Part shown: positions 1 to 9,837 of the stretch, one piece after another
Position numbering within the stretch: the first letter of the stretch is position 1
Layout of the letters: every line of letters begins with the position of its first letter
Source of the DNA: a virus
Strand: one strand, 5' to 3'
Virus record (IMG/VR): IMGVR_UViG_3300036046_000028
Coordinates: 1-32,569 of that record
Length of the DNA stretch: 32,569 nucleotides
Notes under the pieces: model-generated
Database searches by the model: none
What the model saw: the letters and a program-made list of their open reading frames with translations, nothing else
Told to the model about the DNA's origin: nothing
Made by a program: the position numbers and the translations under genes

Positions 1-2
1 GT

Positions 3-3000
3 GGAGGCCCGTCCCCGGAAGCTGATGAAGTCCCCGAGACCCCGGCACCCGAAGCGCCTGCGCCTGAGGCCGAGAACGACTACTTCGGGCGCCAATCGTT
101 CCGCCTTGACGGGGACGGGCCTCCACCCGCCCGCGCGGAGGGAGACGCAGTGGTGGCTGATGAGGCCCCCTGGAGCGGCGCAGATACCGCCCCGGTGCCT
201 CTCGCTGATCCCGACGCGCCGCCTCCGGCACCTCCCGCACCGAGCGCCACCAAGCCGAACTACTTCGGCCGCAAGTCCTTCCGTCCGGTTGCTGAAGCTG
301 CCCCGGAGCCGGCTCCGCGCGCCGTCGTCGAGGAGCCCCCAGCTCCGGTGCCTGTGCCCCAGGTCGAGAACTCTGTGGACGGCCTCGCCGAGGGCCTCTT
401 CGCCGCTGGTGCAGACCGCCAGACGTTCGAGGAAATCCTCGCGCGCGTCGAGCGGCTTAAGGCCGACGAGGTGAAGGCCGTTGCCGAGCGCTTTGTCGGC
501 GGCGAGCGCCCGAAGACCAAGAACAAGGCCATTGCCGACATCCGTGGGAAGTTCGCCAAGGACCGCCTCGACGAGACCAAGGCCAAGCAGACCCCGGCAC
601 CGAAAGCCCCGCAGCCCGTCGTCCCCCCTCAGCGCGTCAACTCGGTTAACGAGAAGATCGCTATGGTTCGCGGCGCGGCCCAGCAGGTCATCGAGCCGGC
701 TAAGCCCGCAGGCCCGAAGCCACCGACTCGGGTTGACCTCAGGACTGCCTTGAAAGGCTACGTGGACGCCGCTGAGGCACTTGCCTTCTCGTCCCCGGAT
801 GTCCCTCTGGAAATCGTTGAGGCCGCCGCGCGTGCCCGCAAGGTTCTCCAGGGGTTCTCAATGGGGTCTATGGAAGGCGCCCAGGCTCGCTATGTCGATG
901 CCTTGGAGCGCTTGGCGAGGGCGCTTGAGGATGCGCCTGACGCCTCGCCGGAAGGCCGCCTTCTGGCATCCGTGGTCGAAGACCTGGACAGCGGCTACGG
1001 CAGCCGCGTGCGGCCGAAGACCGCAGACGAGGGCCTCGTGCTCGCTCGCCGCCCCACCAGGGACGACATGGCGGGACAAGAACAATCCCTCAAGGAAGCC
1101 GCCGAACTCTACGACAAGTACCTCGCCGAGGTGCAGTACGAGGGCAGGGACAAGCGCCCCAGCGCGGCCAAAGACAGCGCAGTCGCCGCAGTCGGTCTTG
1201 GCGCCTCTGCCGGGATCGCAGCGTGGCTTCTCGACGCCTCGGAAGAAACTTCTGCCGGCGTAGGGCTACTCGGAGCAGGCATTGGGATCGCCCTTGGGCG
1301 CGCTCGCGGTTCCGTCAAGCTCCGCAAGTGGGAGCGAGAGACGCCGGGCATTGCCTTGTTCATCGGTCCCGAGAGCAAGGGCGCCGACCATAAGGCCCTC
1401 AAGAAAGCCGTACAGATGGAAGCGTCCGGCACTGACCGGGACACCATCTGGAAGGAGACGGGATGGGGCCGCTCGCCGGAAGGCGGGTGGATGTCCGAAA
1501 TCGACCAGCCGCAAGGCGAACTCGTGGACGACCTCCTGGGCCCCATAAAGCTCGGAGATGCCTTCAAGGGCGAGCGCCTGCTGAACCTGGAACCCGACCT
1601 TCGCAAGGTGGTACTTCAGGCGCGCAGCCTCATGGCGATCATTGAGATGGACAATCTCGAAGGACTTGCATTCCCTTCGAGGAAGCTGGTTGCTGTCCGA
1701 GAGGGCCTTACGCGGCCCCAACGCCTTCGCGTGCTTCTGCACGAGCTGAACCACGTCCTCCAGCAGAAGCGCGGCTACACGTTCGCCTCTGATGCGGAGT
1801 TTAACGGGCGGGCGGTGCAGGAATTTCAGCGGGCAAACACGCTGTACAATGAGTTACTGGAACTCTCCAAGAAGCCTGGCAGGGACCAGGCTCGATTTGA
1901 ACAGCTCCTCGATGAACTCAAGGACGCCGAAGAAGGAGCCGACCCCCACTACCAGTACCTCTCCACGGCTGCCGAGGCCGAAGCGCGTCTGGTGGAGGCC
2001 CGGATCGGCCTGTCTCAGCAACAGCGCCGCCAGACGCCGCCCTGGAAGCAGTTCGACGTGCCCGAGGAAGACCTCTGGTCCGGCCGGGGAGCCGCGATGG
2101 CGGCCAGCCTCGGAACCGACCTGCGGCTGTTCCGCGACGACGACTGGTGGGAAGCCAACGTAAAGACCGGCGAGTTCTCAGAACGCCCCGGCCTGGACGG
2201 CTTCCAGTACGCCAGGCTCGGCGAGGGCGAAAACTCCGTGTACGTATGGGTTGAGGACTACGGCGACGGCGAGGCAATCGTCAATTGGGATTGGGGTAAG
2301 AACGTCGATAACAACTTCGACGGCGACGGGAACCCGCAGCTCTACGCGGACAACCCCGAAGCATCTCCCACCGAGATCGCGCGAGCATTCGCGTTTGCGC
2401 AGCGTTCGGTCGAGCGTGTCCTCAAGGAGGGCGCGCACGATGTCGTCACCTTCGAGGGCGCCAAGAAAGCAGCGGCCGGCAAGACCGCTTCAGGCCACGA
2501 AAGGGTCCAGAAGTTCCTCATGGCCCGTGGCCAGACGGACGGATACCAGGCCACCGTCGGCTCCTGGACGATCCCTGGAAAGAACGGCGAGAAGCTCGTC
2601 CGCTCCTCCTTCGCGTTCATCCGCGACAGCGTGGACGTGAACGAAGCCTGGCAGGGCATCCGGCGAGGGAAGGTTGATATTGAGATCATCCCGAAGAAAG
2701 CTCAGACCCCAGATGGAATGGCCGCAAGGAAATCTTCGGAGGAAACTCCCGAGGCCCCAGAGCCGGCCGATGATTACCGTGGTCTCGAAGAGTGGCGTGA
2801 TGTCGAATACGACCCCGCGTACATTCCTCGCCGCTTCAACAAGCAGGGGTGGGACAAGACCTCCCTCAGCCCCGCATTCCGGGGCAACCTAAACAAGCTC
2901 GGTAATCGCATTGGCGACGTAATCTACCGATCCAACCAGCCGCGCATGGACGACCTCGGGGCGGCTCAGCCAAACCCCGTGTCCGGCCTGGAAATGGCTT

Positions 3001-4844
3001 GGCGCGTCGGGCGGAAGTACGCCGATACGGTCAACAAGCTGATGAACCCAGCAAGGGGGCAGGTTAACCCGTACCGGAAGATCACTGCGGACGACCGAGA
3101 GGCCGCCAAGGATATTGTTCGGGACGCCCTGAACGACGGAGAGACCTTCGGAGTTGACCAAGAGGAGGCGATGGAAATGCTCCTCGACCTCATTGCCCCA
3201 GTCAAGAAGAAGTCCGCCGAGAGCCCCCGAGCGCGCCCTCGCATCAACATGCAGCTCGACGCAGAGCTGGACGCGGACATCTTGGACATATTTGAGTGGA
3301 ACGTGGAGCGCCTGTACACGGCCTACTCCCGGAACATCTCGGGATACGCCGGGCTTCTCCGGGCTGGCTTCGGGTCCGAAGCGGAAATCCGTGGACAGAT
3401 TGAGAAGATAAGGGCGCAGTCCGATAGGGACCCCAAGAGGCAGCGCCGGGCAGAGCGCGAAGCAGAGATGCTTGAACTCACGCTCGACGCCATAATCGGC
3501 CGGCCGCCCGAGGACCTGATGCGTAACAAGCACTGGACCTGGTTTGCGAACCAGGTTCGGCGTTTGAATTTCGGGAACCTGATGAACAACACGGTCTTCC
3601 TAGCCGGCTCTGAAGTCGGGGCCGCGCTCACCCGCGTGAACGTCTTCAGGATGATCGGGATGTTCCCTGAGTTCCAGCGGTACTACCGCCAGGCCCGCGC
3701 TGGTGACCCGTCCGTGCGCGAGAACCTGTTCTACCTCGCGGACACTGTGATGGGGCACGGCTCCGCTCAACTCCGTTCGCGGATGAGCCAATTGGCAGAC
3801 CGCGCGGACGGCAGCAACCCGTCGATTGAGGATGCCCCCCAAGGTGTCTTCGACAAGATCGACAGGTTCACCCGGAAGCAGGCTAACCTGACCGCCCGCC
3901 TGTCCGGCATGACTCCGATGCAGGAGTTCCTCCGCATGACCATCGTTACGGCGGAAGCTCAGGATTGGGTGAAGGCCGCACGCAACGGAAAACCGCTGTA
4001 CAGCCCCCGTCGAATGGCGGCCCTGGGCGTTGACGCTCCGATGTGGCGGCGCATTAGCGGCGAGCTTCGGAAGTGGGGTGACACTCAGTCTCCCGACACC
4101 GGCAAGGCCGTCCCGAACATGGCGCTCGACCAGTGGGAAGACGCTGAGGCTCTCAACGTGTTCCTCAATGCCCTCGACCGGAACGCCAACCGCCTTGTGA
4201 TGGAAGGCGACATCGGCCACCAGGCGTACTGGTTGCGGAACCGGCCAAGCGCTCAACTCCTGTTCCAGTTCCTGAACTTCCCGATGAACGCGTTCTCGAA
4301 GCACGCAGGGTTCGCCCTCAATACCTTCGACATGCGCGCCGTCCAGGAAATGTTCGCTATGTCTCTGGGCGGCGCAGTCGGCTACACCGCGCGCGTTCTC
4401 GCACAGGGCGGTGCTCAGGACACGGAAGAGGAACGCAACGCCTACTATGCCGAGCGCCTCAGTGGCGCAGAGTTCGGCAAGGCCATGTTCTATTACGGTG
4501 GGCACTATTCACTGGCGCCCAACCTGATCGACTTCGGCCTGTACCTCGGGAAAACCGCAGGTGCCCCCGTGGAGCCCGTTTTCACCAAGACGCGGGCCAC
4601 GGGTCTTCCTGGCGATCCATTCACCGGCAACCCGACTTACTCCCGCTTCCTTAATCCAAATGGTGCCCTGAAGGCTCTCACGGACCCCATCAAGGGGACC
4701 CCGTTCTCCGAGCAGGACATCCACGGTCTCATCAAGCACTTCGCTCCGCTTGGGAACCACATCGTCCTAAACGCCTTCCTCGACCGGGCGCTTGAGTTCC
4801 TCCCCGACGAGGAAGGCTCCGTCGAGGACCAAGTTCAGAACTAA
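3..4844 (+). CDS. Internal virion / DNA-ejection protein (gp16-like), 5'-truncated by window edge
   Basis: The reading frame is open from the first bases of the window, so the true start lies upstream; at least 1613 residues are visible. Position directly before the tail fibre, and size, match the large T7 internal core protein gp16, which is ejected into the cell to form the DNA conduit. The N-terminal part is Pro/Ala/Glu-rich and carries two similar short motifs (NDYFGRQSFR near residue 30, PNYFGRKSFR near 85). An Ala/Gly-rich hydrophobic stretch lies near residues 395-430. Around residue 580 is HELNHVLQ, an HExxH-like zinc metallopeptidase signature of the kind seen in large polyvalent phage proteins. 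I see no lytic transglycosylase motif like that of T7 gp16. The C-terminal 600 residues are helical with no motif I recognise. Family assignment rests mostly on position and length. Confidence 0.75.
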   Translation, partial: GGPSPEADEVPETPAPEAPAPEAENDYFGRQSFRLDGDGPPPARAEGDAVVADEAPWSGADTAPVPLADPDAPPPAPPAPSATKPNYFGRKSFRPVAEAAPEPAPRAVVEEPPAPVPVPQVENSVDGLAEGLFAAGADRQTFEEILARVERLKADEVKAVAERFVGGERPKTKNKAIADIRGKFAKDRLDETKAKQTPAPKAPQPVVPPQRVNSVNEKIAMVRGAAQQVIEPAKPAGPKPPTRVDLRTALKGYVDAAEALAFSSPDVPLEIVEAAARARKVLQGFSMGSMEGAQARYVDALERLARALEDAPDASPEGRLLASVVEDLDSGYGSRVRPKTADEGLVLARRPTRDDMAGQEQSLKEAAELYDKYLAEVQYEGRDKRPSAAKDSAVAAVGLGASAGIAAWLLDASEETSAGVGLLGAGIGIALGRARGSVKLRKWERETPGIALFIGPESKGADHKALKKAVQMEASGTDRDTIWKETGWGRSPEGGWMSEIDQPQGELVDDLLGPIKLGDAFKGERLLNLEPDLRKVVLQARSLMAIIEMDNLEGLAFPSRKLVAVREGLTRPQRLRVLLHELNHVLQQKRGYTFASDAEFNGRAVQEFQRANTLYNELLELSKKPGRDQARFEQLLDELKDAEEGADPHYQYLSTAAEAEARLVEARIGLSQQQRRQTPPWKQFDVPEEDLWSGRGAAMAASLGTDLRLFRDDDWWEANVKTGEFSERPGLDGFQYARLGEGENSVYVWVEDYGDGEAIVNWDWGKNVDNNFDGDGNPQLYADNPEASPTEIARAFAFAQRSVERVLKEGAHDVVTFEGAKKAAAGKTASGHERVQKFLMARGQTDGYQATVGSWTIPGKNGEKLVRSSFAFIRDSVDVNEAWQGIRRGKVDIEIIPKKAQTPDGMAARKSSEETPEAPEPADDYRGLEEWRDVEYDPAYIPRRFNKQGWDKTSLSPAFRGNLNKLGNRIGDVIYRSNQPRMDDLGAAQPNPVSGLEMAWRVGRKYADTVNKLMNPARGQVNPYRKITADDREAAKDIVRDALNDGETFGVDQEEAMEMLLDLIAPVKKKSAESPRARPRINMQLDAELDADILDIFEWNVERLYTAYSRNISGYAGLLRAGFGSEAEIRGQIEKIRAQSDRDPKRQRRAEREAEMLELTLDAIIGRPPEDLMRNKHWTWFANQVRRLNFGNLMNNTVFLAGSEVGAALTRVNVFRMIGMFPEFQRYYRQARAGDPSVRENLFYLADTVMGHGSAQLRSRMSQLADRADGSNPSIEDAPQGVFDKIDRFTRKQANLTARLSGMTPMQEFLRMTIVTAEAQDWVKAARNGKPLYSPRRMAALGVDAPMWRRISGELRKWGDTQSPDTGKAVPNMALDQWEDAEALNVFLNALDRNANRLVMEGDIGHQAYWLRNRPSAQLLFQFLNFPMNAFSKHAGFALNTFDMRAVQEMFAMSLGGAVGYTARVLAQGGAQDTEEERNAYYAERLSGAEFGKAMFYYGGHYSLAPNLIDFGLYLGKTAGAPVEPVFTKTRATGLPGDPFTGNPTYSRFLNPNGALKALTDPIKGTPFSEQDIHGLIKHFAPLGNHIVLNAFLDRALEFLPDEEGSVEDQVQN

Positions 4845-4849
4845 GGCAG

Positions 4850-4877
4850 GCCCCTTCTCCCAGCGAGAGGGGGCTTT
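4850..4877 (+). terminator. Terminator-like hairpin between ejection protein and tail fibre
   Basis: A 10-bp stem (GCCCCTTCTC with GAGAGGGGGC, one G-T pair) around a 5-nt loop is followed by only TTTG. It starts just after the stop codon at 4844. The short T run makes it weak as an intrinsic terminator; it could instead protect an mRNA end. Confidence 0.5.
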
Positions 4878-4903
4878 GCCCCTTCTCAAAGGAATATATT
4901 CTC

Positions 4904-7360
4904 ATGGCCCTATCCCTGAACAGGTGGGAAGCGGACGGTATTCAGTCGCGCTTCGACATCACCTATGGATACCTCTCCAGGTCGCACGTATTCGCCTTCG
5001 TCGATGACCGGCTGGTGGCCTATAAGTGGACCGGAGCTTTCCAGATCGAGCTACTGGTGGTCCCTCAGCCGGGGGTGAAGGTTACGATCCGGCGCCTCAC
5101 TGACCGCGCCAACCGGATCACGACGTACACGGACGGACAAACGCTGCTGGCAGAAAGCCTAAACGCCGGCGACCTCCAGACCTTCTACATCGCCCAGGAG
5201 ATGATCGACCAGCTCGAAGAGGCGATCCTGAACGGAGACGTTTCGGTCCTTAACCCGGATGGCGGTTACATAACCGCGCAATGGATACAGGACCAACTTG
5301 CGGCCGGCATCGCTGCTGCTGAAGAGTTCCAGATAATCGACGCCGCCATACAAAACGAAGCGGTGCAGAGGGCTATTGCCATCGGTCAGGAGGCGTTCCT
5401 GCGCGCTGAGGCTATTGCTGAAGAGGCGTCGGCTCGGGCCGAGAATGTCCTGTCCCTGACGCAAGCCGACTTGGAAGCAGGACAGCGTCTAGACACTCTG
5501 GAGAGCAATCTAAACGACCCAGACAACGGGGTCTTAGCTAAGATCGCTACCTTGGAAGAAGTGGCGGTTGACCTGGAGGGGCGCAAGGCGAACGCATCTG
5601 TGACAACCGCGCTGGCGGCAGAACTCGAAGGGGTTGAAGCCCTCGTTTACGACGAAACGGCCGCCAGGGTGTCTCAGTGCGAGGCGCTAGCTACTGAGCT
5701 AGAGGCGCTCAGTGCCACCGTGGGAGCCGCCGAAGCGGATATAGTGGAGGAGCGAAACGCTCGGATCGCTGCGGACGAAGTTTCTGCCTCCCAAGTAAGC
5801 GGGCTGTTAGTTCGCATAGACGAAGCCGAGGGGGGTATTGCAAACACGAATGCAGCAATCTTCGCGGAGCAGGCTGCGCGGGCGACAGGAGACGCCGCCA
5901 ACGCGACGACAATCGAGCAGAACCGCGCCGTACTGGACGCCCGGCAGTGGGCAAAGAACCTCATAGTCAACGCGGACTTTGCCGGCCCCTGGACCGCCTA
6001 TTGGGGAGCTGCGTGGGACGGAAACAGCGGCGTGCCTATCGCTCGCGGAATGAACACCCCAGGCTTTGGCGGCTCTGGGGGGCTGAATGTTCACTTCACC
6101 ACGGCCATCGGGACGCCCGCTTCCGGCACCATCTTTCAGGGCGCGCGGGTTCTTCCGCAGTTCCGTCCGAAGGTTTCTCCGGGAGAATGGCTCTACATTT
6201 CCGCGCTCGTTGGTATGCACAGGCTGGCGGGGGTGAGTGCGGTGGCTGACTTCTACGACGCCTCCGGAAACTTCTTCGCCAGTGAGCCAGTCGGCTACAC
6301 CGCTGCGCTCCCCCAGCACTCGGCCTCAAACGGAAACCCGGACAACATGGTCAGGGTGGGCGGCTTTGTTCAAGCGCCGGCCGGAGCCGCAAGCGTGGCT
6401 GTGGAGCCGCGCGCGCACTGCAACGGAGAAGGCTCGCCTTACCTGTTCTCGACCGCGTACCAGTGCGCAAAGGTTCCTTCCGGGTGGACGAGGCCTGTCC
6501 CGTACAGCGATGCGGCCAGCGCCGTGACATTCCTGCGCGAAGCCCTTGCGACGGGAGACGCCTCAGTGGCTCGCCTGCTCCTGGCGGTAAACACGAACTC
6601 CAACGTGGCGTCCGTCGAGGCAGTTGCGCAGGAGGGCTCTGGAACCTGGAACGGATCGGCAATCACCCTCAACGCTGACATGATCCGCCTCATGGCGAAG
6701 GCCATAAACTTCGGATCGAACACGGTGTTCGAGGACGCCGACGGCTCCATCTACACGGTAAACAACAACAAGCGCCTGCGCATGCTTGGGCCATTCGGCG
6801 CAGCAGGGGATTTGGTTATCTGGTTCGGTCCAACATCTGTGCCGCTCTACGAAGAGACTAAAACCAACGGGTACTTCTCCTTCGCAACAGACGGTAAGGT
6901 GTACTACGGCAATGCGGAGCTTGGCGGGGGTTCCGGCGCATCCAGGGCCAAGACAGCTACAGGGTCCGCCGTCATTACAACTGGGGCGCCCGACGCAACC
7001 CTTGCTTCAGTCGTGTTCGACAACGTTCAGAACCCGTCAGTAAACAGGGTCCCCTACGTCGAAATATCCGGGGACGGCGCGGGCGGGCCTGGGACCGGTG
7101 GCTTCTTCCATTGGCACGTCCGCGCTGCACCACTCGCCAACCCCAGCGACTTCCACAACGTGGTAAGCGGTGAGTTTAGATTGGAGGCTGGAAGCGGAGG
7201 CGAAACCCCGACTGTCGCCTACCTGACCCAGCCGAACCAAAGCCTAAGAACTGCCCTGCGACACGGGCAAGTCCTGTACTCTCTCGTCGCGTTCCGATTT
7301 GACGGTAGCACTCCGGTCGGCGTTCGCGGAACCCTAAACATCGAAAACATCCCGAGTTAA
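4904..7360 (+). CDS. Tail fibre protein, T7 gp17-like
   Basis: Predicted trimeric tail fibre that binds the host surface. Residues 1-150 form the conserved T7-type fibre N-terminal domain that docks to the tail, with the typical short beta-rich start (NRWEADG, then an FDITYGYLSRSHV-like segment) and a YIAQEMIDQ segment near residue 100. Residues about 150-345 are Ala/Glu-rich and helical, consistent with a coiled-coil shaft. From about residue 350 (NLIVNADF) the sequence becomes Gly/Ser/aromatic-rich and beta-like, probably the receptor-binding part; I cannot name its fold. The start is supported by AAAGGA upstream of the ATG. At 818 aa it is longer than T7 gp17 (553 aa), with the extra length in the distal part. 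Confidence 0.88.
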   Translation: MALSLNRWEADGIQSRFDITYGYLSRSHVFAFVDDRLVAYKWTGAFQIELLVVPQPGVKVTIRRLTDRANRITTYTDGQTLLAESLNAGDLQTFYIAQEMIDQLEEAILNGDVSVLNPDGGYITAQWIQDQLAAGIAAAEEFQIIDAAIQNEAVQRAIAIGQEAFLRAEAIAEEASARAENVLSLTQADLEAGQRLDTLESNLNDPDNGVLAKIATLEEVAVDLEGRKANASVTTALAAELEGVEALVYDETAARVSQCEALATELEALSATVGAAEADIVEERNARIAADEVSASQVSGLLVRIDEAEGGIANTNAAIFAEQAARATGDAANATTIEQNRAVLDARQWAKNLIVNADFAGPWTAYWGAAWDGNSGVPIARGMNTPGFGGSGGLNVHFTTAIGTPASGTIFQGARVLPQFRPKVSPGEWLYISALVGMHRLAGVSAVADFYDASGNFFASEPVGYTAALPQHSASNGNPDNMVRVGGFVQAPAGAASVAVEPRAHCNGEGSPYLFSTAYQCAKVPSGWTRPVPYSDAASAVTFLREALATGDASVARLLLAVNTNSNVASVEAVAQEGSGTWNGSAITLNADMIRLMAKAINFGSNTVFEDADGSIYTVNNNKRLRMLGPFGAAGDLVIWFGPTSVPLYEETKTNGYFSFATDGKVYYGNAELGGGSGASRAKTATGSAVITTGAPDATLASVVFDNVQNPSVNRVPYVEISGDGAGGPGTGGFFHWHVRAAPLANPSDFHNVVSGEFRLEAGSGGETPTVAYLTQPNQSLRTALRHGQVLYSLVAFRFDGSTPVGVRGTLNIENIPS

Positions 7361-7363
7361 CCC

Positions 7364-7621
7364 ATGCTTGACCTTCAGTCTGTCCTCTCGTTCCTCGGCG
7401 CATCCGGCTTTGTCGGCGCCGTTGGAGCAATCTTCGCCCAAGGCCGGCTCCACCAACGAGTGGACGGCCAGCAACAACAGCTCGACCGCCTCGACGCAGA
7501 CCACCGCGAGACCGCCAACGCGCACGGCGCAATGGCCATCGCACTCGGCCGCGTTGAGGAGCGGATGGGCACCATCAAAGACGACCTGGCCGAGATTAAG
7601 GCCGCCGTCCGCAAGGATTAA
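7364..7621 (+). CDS. Small membrane protein, holin candidate
   Basis: An 85-aa protein with one hydrophobic segment (about residues 6-26) followed by a Gln/Asp/Glu-rich helix likely to form a coiled coil. It lies between tail fibre and small terminase, the slot occupied by the T7 holin gp17.5, a small inner-membrane protein that triggers lysis. The start codon is 3 nt after the fibre stop, with no clear ribosome binding site, which suggests translational coupling. No holin sequence motif is decisive; a membrane-anchored spacer protein is the alternative. Confidence 0.55.
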   Translation: MLDLQSVLSFLGASGFVGAVGAIFAQGRLHQRVDGQQQQLDRLDADHRETANAHGAMAIALGRVEERMGTIKDDLAEIKAAVRKD

Positions 7622-7624
7622 TCC

Positions 7625-7879
7625 ATGTCCACTAGCAAAGCCGCGCCCATCAGCGCGATGGAGGAGCTGCACAGCGCAGTCGCCGAGGCCCTCAAAGAGG
7701 GCGTCACTGCGAAGAACCCTCGGGCCATTGCAGAGGCCATCAAGTTCCTCAAGAACAACGGCATCGAAGCCGCACGGGATGCGAACAACAGCGCCGTCTC
7801 GCGCCTGGCTGACCAAGTGAACCGCATCATGGCGGAAGACGCGGGTGACGACTACGACCGCCCGGTTGGAAACGCTTAG
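7625..7879 (+). CDS. Terminase small subunit, T7 gp18-like
   Basis: An 84-aa, mostly helical, charged protein directly upstream of the large terminase; T7 gp18 is 89 aa. The small subunit recognises concatemeric phage DNA and assists packaging. The middle segment (NPRAIAEAIKFLKNNGIEA) resembles the DNA-binding helices of this family. The ATG is 3 nt after the previous stop. Assignment rests on size, position and this segment. Confidence 0.75.
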   Translation: MSTSKAAPISAMEELHSAVAEALKEGVTAKNPRAIAEAIKFLKNNGIEAARDANNSAVSRLADQVNRIMAEDAGDDYDRPVGNA

Positions 7880-7911
7880 CAGCCCTCAAAAACCGCTCAA
7901 TACAGCCGCAC

Positions 7912-7966
7912 GCGGCCTTCAGGGACCTTTACCATGCGATGGTAGCGGATACAGCCTGAAGGCCGC
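7912..7966. repeat. 12-bp inverted repeat with an internal hairpin
   Basis: GCGGCCTTCAGG (7912-7923) pairs perfectly with CCTGAAGGCCGC (7955-7966). The interval contains a second perfect hairpin, TACCAT-GCG-ATGGTA (7930-7944). It fills most of the 133-nt gap between the terminase genes. No T run follows, so it is not a standard terminator. It could be an mRNA-processing or stability structure or a cruciform site. Confidence 0.6.
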
Positions 7967-8012
7967 CTACGGTCATCCTGAGCGATCCTAGGGTCTATTA
8001 TCGGAAAACAAC

Positions 8013-9785
8013 ATGAAAACACGGGACGAAGTTCCCAAGGCCCTCCAGGTGGAACCCTGGTGGCGGGACACCTACGCCGGCAACCCGGAAATCTGGCCCC
8101 TCTTTGAAGACTTCAAGGTCTTCCTGGCCATCGTGTGGGCGCACCTGGGGCTGCCCAAGCCCACACCCATCCAGCTCGACATCGCCGACTACCTACAGAC
8201 CGGCCCCCGCCGCAAAGGTATTATGGCCTTCCGGGGTGTCGGCAAGTCCTACATCACGTCCGCCTTCGTGTGTTGGTGCCTCCTTCGGAACCCCGATGAG
8301 GCGATCATGGTGGTCTCGGCGTCCAAGCAGCGCGCTGACGACTTCTCCATCTTCACCAAGCGCCTGATCTCCGAGATCGAAATCCTCCAACACCTGATGA
8401 GCCGGCCGGGCCAACGCGATGCCAACGTGGCGTTCGACGTGGGCCCCGCGAAGGCAAAACACTCCCCCTCGGTGAAATCCGTGGGGATCACCGGGCAGCT
8501 CACGGGCTCCCGCGCCACGCGGATCATCGCCGACGACATCGAAGTCCCCGGCAACTCATTCACCCAGGGCCAGCGCGACAAGACCAACGAGCTAGTCAAG
8601 GAGTTCGACAGCGTTCTCATGCCGGGCGGTGAGGTCATCTACCTTGGCACCCCTCAGACGGAGCAGTCGCTCTACAATCGGGTGTCCGAGCGCGGCTACG
8701 AGTTTCGCATCTGGCCCTCCGAGGTACCCGATCAGGTGTACCTGGAGCGCATGCGCCACCGGCTGGCACCCTTTGTCACCGAGGGGATCGACCAGGGGCG
8801 CTTCCGGTTCGGCCGGTCGCTCGACCCCCGCCGCTTCTCCGATGACGACCTCCGAGAGCGCCGCCTGTCCAACGGCAACTCCAGCTACGCCCTCCAGTTC
8901 CTCCTAGACACCAGCCTTGCGGATGCTGACCGCTACCCGCTGAAGCTCAAGAACCTCGTGGTCATGTCCATCGACCCCAAGAAGGGACCAGCATCGGTCG
9001 CATGGGGTCCCAAGCCGGCCTCCCGGCTCAACGACGTGGTGGTGCCCGGCCTCGACGGGGATGGGTTCTACCCGCCTGCCTTCGTGGACACGGTGTTCCA
9101 GGACTACCAGGGCACCGTCATGTTCTGCGACCCTGCCGGACGGGGCTCTGACGAAACCTCCTGGGCAATCGCATCTGCCCTCAACGGGACGGTCTTCGTG
9201 CCCCGCGTTGTGGGGACCCAGGGGGGATATGAGGACCACGTACTCCGCCGCATAGCCAACGACGCCAAGGCTTACGGGGTGCACCTCATCCGGGTCGAGG
9301 ATAACTTCGGCCAGGGGATGTTCGCAGCCCTCCTGAAGCCCCACCTGAGGGCCGCAGGACACCTCTGCGAAGTCGAGTGCGTCCGCGCAGCCGGCATGAA
9401 GGAGCTGCGGATAATCCAGACCCTAGAACCCATCATGGACCAGCACCGCCTCGTGATTGGGGAGAACGTCGTCCGCGAGGATGACCAGCTCGTCCAGGGC
9501 TACCGGATCGAAGACCAGGCCAAGTACCGCCTCTTCTACCAACTCACCCGTATTACACGCGACCGTGGCGCCCTGGCCCACGACGACCGGCTGGATGCGC
9601 TGGCCGGTGCCGTGTCTTACTGGACCGAGCACATGGCCATCGACGCTGCTAAGGCCGCCGAGAAGGCCAAGGACATAGATCGGCAGGGGGAGCTGAAGTG
9701 GCACCTCGCCAACCAGATCGGGGCGGTGGACAAACCCTTCTCCTCGGTTCGGAAATCCCGAAAAGACGGCCTGTTTACCCGCTGA
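8013..9785 (+). CDS. Terminase large subunit (DNA maturase B), T7 gp19-like
   Basis: ATPase and nuclease that pumps DNA into the prohead and cuts the concatemer. At 590 aa it is very close to T7 gp19 (586 aa). The P-loop RGVGKS is at residues 74-79 (Lys78), and a Walker-B-like IIADDIE follows. The C-terminal nuclease domain shows Asp373 (MFCDPAG) and HDDRLDAL near 523-530 as acidic metal-binding residues. It is the last gene of the late block; the non-coding junction starts immediately after it, where T7 has its right genome end. Confidence 0.95.
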   Translation: MKTRDEVPKALQVEPWWRDTYAGNPEIWPLFEDFKVFLAIVWAHLGLPKPTPIQLDIADYLQTGPRRKGIMAFRGVGKSYITSAFVCWCLLRNPDEAIMVVSASKQRADDFSIFTKRLISEIEILQHLMSRPGQRDANVAFDVGPAKAKHSPSVKSVGITGQLTGSRATRIIADDIEVPGNSFTQGQRDKTNELVKEFDSVLMPGGEVIYLGTPQTEQSLYNRVSERGYEFRIWPSEVPDQVYLERMRHRLAPFVTEGIDQGRFRFGRSLDPRRFSDDDLRERRLSNGNSSYALQFLLDTSLADADRYPLKLKNLVVMSIDPKKGPASVAWGPKPASRLNDVVVPGLDGDGFYPPAFVDTVFQDYQGTVMFCDPAGRGSDETSWAIASALNGTVFVPRVVGTQGGYEDHVLRRIANDAKAYGVHLIRVEDNFGQGMFAALLKPHLRAAGHLCEVECVRAAGMKELRIIQTLEPIMDQHRLVIGENVVREDDQLVQGYRIEDQAKYRLFYQLTRITRDRGALAHDDRLDALAGAVSYWTEHMAIDAAKAAEKAKDIDRQGELKWHLANQIGAVDKPFSSVRKSRKDGLFTR

Positions 9786-9814
9786 GAAAACCCCAAGCCA
9801 ATCAAAGGCTTACC

Positions 9815-9837
9815 AAAACCCTACCCTATCAGGGGGA
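9815..9837 (+). promoter_or_regulatory. Candidate phage RNA polymerase promoter, site 1
   Basis: A 23-bp element starting AAAACCCTACCCTATCA and followed by GGGGGA, so a start G would be at 9832. The layout of 17 bp upstream plus a purine-rich G start is that of T7-class promoters. Its first 14 positions match sites at 19399 and 29452 almost exactly. It sits after the large terminase at the genome-end junction, comparable to T7 promoters phiOL/phiOR. A GGGG/CCCC hairpin would form at the very 5' end of the transcript. Confidence 0.6.

Noticed and set aside
1-474. 157-codon frame starting at base 1
   Set aside because: Arg/Pro/Ser-rich shadow of the ejection-protein frame, which is open through the whole interval.
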